Shown: one piece after another, positions 16,737-19,790 of the stretch | Layout of the letters: each line of letters starts with the position of its first letter | How positions within the stretch are numbered: position 1 is the stretch's first letter | The notes under the pieces: generated by a model | Database searches by the model: none | Seen by the model: only the letters and a program-made list of their open reading frames with translations | What the model was told of the DNA's origin: nothing | Source: AP-16 sp036395835 | Lineage (GTDB): Bacteria; Pseudomonadota; Alphaproteobacteria; Rhizobiales; Xanthobacteraceae | Length of the DNA: 19,790 nt | Direction: 5' to 3' | Assembly: GCA_036395835.1 (NCBI GenBank) | Contig: DASWCW010000213.1 | Coordinates: 1-19,790, forward strand | Program-made: the position numbers and the translations under genes

Positions 16737-18008
16737 TCAATTCACTAGCGCCGCATAGACCATGTCGCGGATCACCGGGCGATAATGGATCCGCTGCTTG
16801 GGCGACTGCATCATGAAGACCACGTACATGTCTTCCTTCGGGTCTACCCAGAAATAGGTCCCGCCGGCGCCGCCCCAATAATACTCTCCCGGGCTGCCCA
16901 TCGCCGGCGCTACGCCCTGCTCCTTGCGCACCGCGAAGCCCAATCCGAAGCCGTAGCCCGGCCCGGGCAAATAATACGGACCGGGTACGATGACATTCCC
17001 CATGTGATCCGCCGTCATATAGGCGACCGTCTTCGGGCCGAGATAGCGTTTGCCGTCGAGCGTGCCGCCGTTGAGCAGCATCTGCAGGAAGCGCGCGTAA
17101 TCGGTCGTGGTGCCGGTCATGCCGCCCCCGCCGCTCTCCCATTTCCTGGCGACCCGCGGATCGTTCACTTCGGCGTCCACGCCGATGGTGCGGTCCGCCT
17201 TGAAGGGCTCGGCAATGCGGCTGTGCTTCGCCGCATCGGTCACGAAGAAGCTCGTGTCCTTCATGCCGAGCGGATCGAGCAGCAGCTCCTTCTCGGTCTG
17301 ATAAAGCGACTTGCCGGATACAACTTCGATCAGCCGGCCGAGAATGTCGGTCGAATGACTGTAATCCCACGTGGTCCCCGGCTGGAACGCCAGCGGCAGC
17401 TTGGCGATGCGGTTGGCGAACTCCGCATTGTCGAAATCGCCCTTGGCGAGTTGGGCCTCCACATAGGCCTTTTTCACCAGGAGATTTCCGAAGAAGCCGT
17501 AGGTCAGGCCGGAGGTGTGCCGCATCAGATCCTGGATCAGCATGGGCCGCTGCGCCGCCACCAGGTCGAGCGTCGGCTGGCCTCCCGCCGGATCGGCCTT
17601 CTCGATGCCGACCTTCATGTCCTTGAACTGGGGCAGGTACTTTGCGACCGGCTCATCGAGCGTGATGCGGCCCTGCTCGTAGAGCATCATGGCCGTGACC
17701 TGCGTGATCGGCTTGCTCATCGAATAGATGCGGAAGATCGCATCCTGGGTCATCGGCGTCTTGGTATCGGGATCGAGCACGCCGGCGGCTTCGAAATAGG
17801 CGATCTTGCCGTGCCGTGCGATCAGCAAGACGAAACCCGGCACCGTGCCTTCCGCGGCATCGTCCCGAAACATCTGGGTGATGCGGTCGAGCCGCTCCGA
17901 GGAAAACCCGACTTCTTCCGGCTTCGCACGCGGAACATCCTGGGCGGCCGCCGCATGCATCCCGAGGAGGGCGGCGAGCGCGGTAAGCCATGCAAACAGC
18001 GTTCTCAA
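16737..18008 (-). CDS. secreted serine hydrolase, beta-lactamase family (class C-like/EstB type)
   Basis: A 423-residue protein of the beta-lactamase-related serine hydrolase family (esterases, D-aminopeptidases, class C enzymes). A signal peptide is seen at residues 1-23 (RTLFAWLTALAALLGMHAAAAQ). The nucleophile motif SMSK gives Ser96 and Lys99, the second motif is Tyr216 in DYSHS, and the third is the GGAGGTYFW segment near the end in place of KTG. It thus looks catalytically complete, probably a periplasmic esterase or amidase; antibiotic resistance should not be assumed. The start is TTG 18008, with GGAGG 5 bases upstream and a perfect signal peptide; no ATG nearby fits. Convergent with ssb and divergent from the ABC binding-protein gene. 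Confidence 0.88.
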   Translation of the reverse strand: MRTLFAWLTALAALLGMHAAAAQDVPRAKPEEVGFSSERLDRITQMFRDDAAEGTVPGFVLLIARHGKIAYFEAAGVLDPDTKTPMTQDAIFRIYSMSKPITQVTAMMLYEQGRITLDEPVAKYLPQFKDMKVGIEKADPAGGQPTLDLVAAQRPMLIQDLMRHTSGLTYGFFGNLLVKKAYVEAQLAKGDFDNAEFANRIAKLPLAFQPGTTWDYSHSTDILGRLIEVVSGKSLYQTEKELLLDPLGMKDTSFFVTDAAKHSRIAEPFKADRTIGVDAEVNDPRVARKWESGGGGMTGTTTDYARFLQMLLNGGTLDGKRYLGPKTVAYMTADHMGNVIVPGPYYLPGPGYGFGLGFAVRKEQGVAPAMGSPGEYYWGGAGGTYFWVDPKEDMYVVFMMQSPKQRIHYRPVIRDMVYAALVN

Positions 18009-18057
18009 GGCATCCTCCCGCAATAGGGCCAAGACTTTGGTTGTTGCCGCGATTATG

Positions 18058-18071
18058 CGACCGCGCGGTCG
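18058..18071. promoter_or_regulatory. 14-base perfect palindrome, possible operator
   Basis: CGACCGCGCGGTCG reads the same on both strands. It lies 50 bases upstream of the hydrolase start and 172 bases before the binding-protein gene, in their shared 235-base divergent gap. A regulator site is possible, but in such GC-rich DNA chance cannot be excluded. No clear promoter was picked in this gap. Confidence 0.3.
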
Positions 18072-18243
18072 ACTCTCAAAGCAACAATCTTGCAGACCGG
18101 AGCTGCCGCCGGAGCAATACCGCGGCCGCAGCAGCACGCCGGTGGCCGCGACAAGCCAATCTGCGGCATGCGAAATCTCGGCTTGTGCCTGCGAAACGGG
18201 ACGGCTAAAGCCGATTGCGGCAGGTGCCGACCGGGAGATGGTC

Positions 18244-19431
18244 ATGAAAAAGCTGATTGCCGGCGCGCTGTTGGGCGCGACCGTGATGATGGCGGGCGAG
18301 GCGAGCGCCCAGGATCTCAAGTTCGCGCTCATTTACAGCAAGACCGGTCCGCTCGAGGCCTATGCCAAGCAGACCGAAAACGGACTGACGCTCGGCCTGG
18401 AGTTTCTGACCCAAGGCAGTTTGTCGCTCAACGGCCGCAAGATCATCGTGCTGCCCAAGGACGACCAGGGCAAGCCGGATATCGCCAAGTCGCTGCTGGA
18501 ACAGGCCTATGCGGACGACAAGGTGGATCTGGCGATCGGCGCCACCTCCTCGGGCGCGACGCTTGCGATGCTTCCGATCGCCGAAGACGCCAAGAAGATC
18601 TTGATCGTGGAGCCTGCGGTCGCGGACTCGATCACCGGCGAAAAATGGAACCGGTATATTTTCCGCACTTCGCGCAACTCGACGCAGGACGCGCTGGCGA
18701 CCGCGGTCGCGTTCGGGAGCGGCGAGGTTTCGGTCGCGACCCTGGCGCAGGACTACGCGTTCGGCCGCGACGGGGTCGCCGCGCTCAAGGAGGCGCTGGC
18801 CGCCACCCACAGCAAGGCAAAGATCGTCTTCGAGGAATACGCTCCGCAGAATGCCACGGATTTCACCGCGTCGGCGCAGCGGCTGTTCGATGCGCTCAAA
18901 GACAAGCCCGGCCGTAAGATCATCACGTTCATCTGGGCCGGTCCGCATCCACTGGCCAAGATCGCGGATCTCAAGCCGGAGCGCTACGGCATCGAGTTGG
19001 CGCCGGGCGGCAACATCCTGCCGGTGATGAAGCAGTTCCGGCAGCATCCGGGAATCGAGGGAGCGATCTATTACTACTACGGCTTTCCCAAGAACCCGAT
19101 GAACGACTGGCTGGTCACCGAGCATCAGAAGCGCTTCAACATGCCGCCGGATTTCTTCACCGCAGGCGGCATGGCGGCCGCGAGCGCCGCGCTTACTGCG
19201 ATCAAGAAGGCCGGCGGCGCCGAAAGCGAGAAGCTGATCGTCGCGATGGAGGGCATGGAGTTCGATACGCCCAAGGGCAAGATGACGCTCCGCAAGGAGG
19301 ATCACCAGGCCATGCAGGTCATGTACGACTTCAAGATCAAGGCCGAGGGCAAGAACGAGTACGATCTGCTGGATCTGGTGCGTGAAATTCCCATCTCGGA
19401 GCTTCCGGTTCCGATCCGCAACAAGCGGTGA
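18244..19431 (+). CDS. ABC transporter substrate-binding protein, branched-chain amino acid (LivK-like) type
   Basis: A 395-residue periplasmic binding protein of the Leu/Ile/Val-binding family (Peripla_BP_6). The signal peptide is MKKLIAGALLGATVMMAG, with ASA before QDLKF as cleavage site. The mature part opens with the family's strand LKFALIYSKTGPLEAYAKQ, then GLTLGLEFL and DLAIGATSSGATLAMLPIAE, and IFRTSRNSTQDALATA in the middle. Ligand cannot be told from sequence; relatives bind amino acids, amides or aromatic acids. ATG 18244 has GGGAG with a 6-base spacer; an ATG at 18238 is too close to that site. A LivG-like ATPase gene follows after a repeat-filled 167-base gap, so this is the substrate-capturing part of that importer. 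Confidence 0.92.
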   Translation: MKKLIAGALLGATVMMAGEASAQDLKFALIYSKTGPLEAYAKQTENGLTLGLEFLTQGSLSLNGRKIIVLPKDDQGKPDIAKSLLEQAYADDKVDLAIGATSSGATLAMLPIAEDAKKILIVEPAVADSITGEKWNRYIFRTSRNSTQDALATAVAFGSGEVSVATLAQDYAFGRDGVAALKEALAATHSKAKIVFEEYAPQNATDFTASAQRLFDALKDKPGRKIITFIWAGPHPLAKIADLKPERYGIELAPGGNILPVMKQFRQHPGIEGAIYYYYGFPKNPMNDWLVTEHQKRFNMPPDFFTAGGMAAASAALTAIKKAGGAESEKLIVAMEGMEFDTPKGKMTLRKEDHQAMQVMYDFKIKAEGKNEYDLLDLVREIPISELPVPIRNKR

Positions 19432-19451
19432 GTGGTTGCGCACATGAGACC

Positions 19452-19583
19452 GTCATCCCGGCCACGCGAGTGCTGCGAGCGTGACCCGGGATCCATCCAT
19501 CCCAACATGAACACGGCGTTGAAGATTGCAGAAGACGTCGTGTTCGTGGATTCCGGCTCGTGCGCTTCGCGCTCGGCCGGAAC
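19452..19583. repeat. palindromic intergenic element between binding-protein and LivG-like genes
   Basis: The gap is nearly filled by nested inverted repeats: GTCATCCCGGCC (19452-19463) against GGCCGGAAC (19575-19583, imperfect), GGGATCCA (19488-19495) against TGGATTCC (19547-19554), and inner arms 19506-19519 and 19535-19548 matching at 12 of 14 bases. The outer 'gtcatcccggcc...gggatcca...tggattcc' wording is that of a repeat common in Bradyrhizobium-like genomes. Probably a non-autonomous mobile or structural repeat. Confidence 0.65.
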
Positions 19584-19598
19584 GGCCAGGCTGGAAAC

Positions 19599-19790
19599 AT
19601 GAGCGCGCCGGCCGTGACGGATCGTGGCTCCATGCTTGAGACGCGCGACCTCACCATCCGCTTCGGCGGCCACGTTGCCGTCGATGCGGTGAGCTGCGCC
19701 TTCTCGCCGGGCACCCTGACCGCCATCGTCGGACCGAACGGCGCCGGCAAGACCACGTATTTCAATCTGATCTCCGGACAGCTGCGGCCC
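19599..19790 (+). CDS. livG: LivG-like ABC transporter ATP-binding protein, N-terminal part
   Basis: The first 64 residues of an ATPase subunit of a branched-chain amino acid type importer, cut by the window end. It reads LETRDLTIRFGGHVAVDAVS, then Walker A GPNGAGKTT at residues 45-53 and FNLISGQLRP, the standard LivG opening (FGG..AV..VS). It would energise uptake of the ligand caught by the binding protein encoded upstream; the permease genes and LivF would be expected further on. ATG 19599 gives MSAPAVTDRGS; an internal ATG giving MLETRDLTI (residue 12) is an alternative start. The ribosome site (CTGGAAAC) is weak. Confidence 0.88.
   Translation, partial: MSAPAVTDRGSMLETRDLTIRFGGHVAVDAVSCAFSPGTLTAIVGPNGAGKTTYFNLISGQLRP

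Noticed and set aside
16737..18008. Antibiotic-resistance beta-lactamase
   Set aside because: The motifs fit the wider esterase/peptidase branch (no KTG), so resistance cannot be claimed.
16785..18026. 413-codon plus-strand frame opposite the serine hydrolase
   Set aside because: Antisense shadow; the hydrolase has signal peptide and catalytic motifs in the right order.
18205..19443. 412-codon minus-strand frame opposite the ABC binding protein
   Set aside because: Antisense shadow; the binding-protein gene has a signal peptide and good ribosome site.

Overview
The window is a GC-rich (mostly 60-68% GC) bacterial chromosome segment. It most resembles an alphaproteobacterium of the Rhizobiales, Bradyrhizobium/Rhodopseudomonas-like or Xanthobacteraceae-like. 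The grounds are the gene order M23 protein / DUF815 ATPase / yajC-secD-secF / Mth938-like / squalene-phytoene-synthase-like, folate-dependent trmFO, a DUF1127 mini-protein, GAAC-N7-GAAC type SOS boxes, and the GC-rich palindromic intergenic repeats usual in that order. The assignment rests on protein motifs and gene order recalled from known genomes, not on a search.

Layout. 1-164: 3' end of an NlpD-like LytM/M23 gene. 211-1122 (minus): DUF815 AAA-type ATPase. 1286-5764 (plus): a candidate promoter, a small palindrome, then yajC, secD, secF, a Mth938/NDUFAF3-like gene and an NDUFAF6-like degenerate squalene/phytoene-synthase homologue, probably one transcription unit. 5795-8145 (minus): trmFO and a serine/threonine dehydratase-like PLP enzyme, overlapping by ATGA. 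8245-8400 (minus): DUF1127 with its own terminator. 8547-10171 (minus): DUF72 and a patatin-like phospholipase, 2 nt apart. 10188-10959 (plus): a decayed toxin-antitoxin cluster, with a possible HigB tail, an intact HigA-type antitoxin, an orphan DUF433 gene and a fused phd/vapC scar. 11001-12754 (minus): a lower-GC, frameshifted DUF4153 membrane-protein gene. 12838-15867 (minus): uvrA, carrying a palindromic repeat inserted in frame. 15868-16164: divergent uvrA/ssb control region with two SOS boxes. 16165-16647 (plus): ssb. 16737-18008 (minus): secreted serine beta-lactamase-family hydrolase. 18244-19790 (plus): branched-chain-amino-acid-type ABC transporter (binding protein, then the start of a LivG-like ATPase), separated by a palindromic repeat.

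How genes work together. YajC-SecD-SecF assist Sec-dependent export and membrane insertion. The two genes after them are bacterial relatives of mitochondrial complex I assembly factors NDUFAF3 and NDUFAF6, which suggests a membrane-complex assembly module. UvrA and SSB are DNA-damage proteins, each placed behind its own LexA-type site. The binding protein and LivG-like ATPase are two parts of one uptake system. No rRNA, tRNA, CRISPR array, complete insertion sequence or prophage was seen. No clear new multi-gene defence or biosynthetic system is present. The most unusual items are the repeat inside uvrA, the toxin-antitoxin remains and the frameshifted DUF4153 gene.
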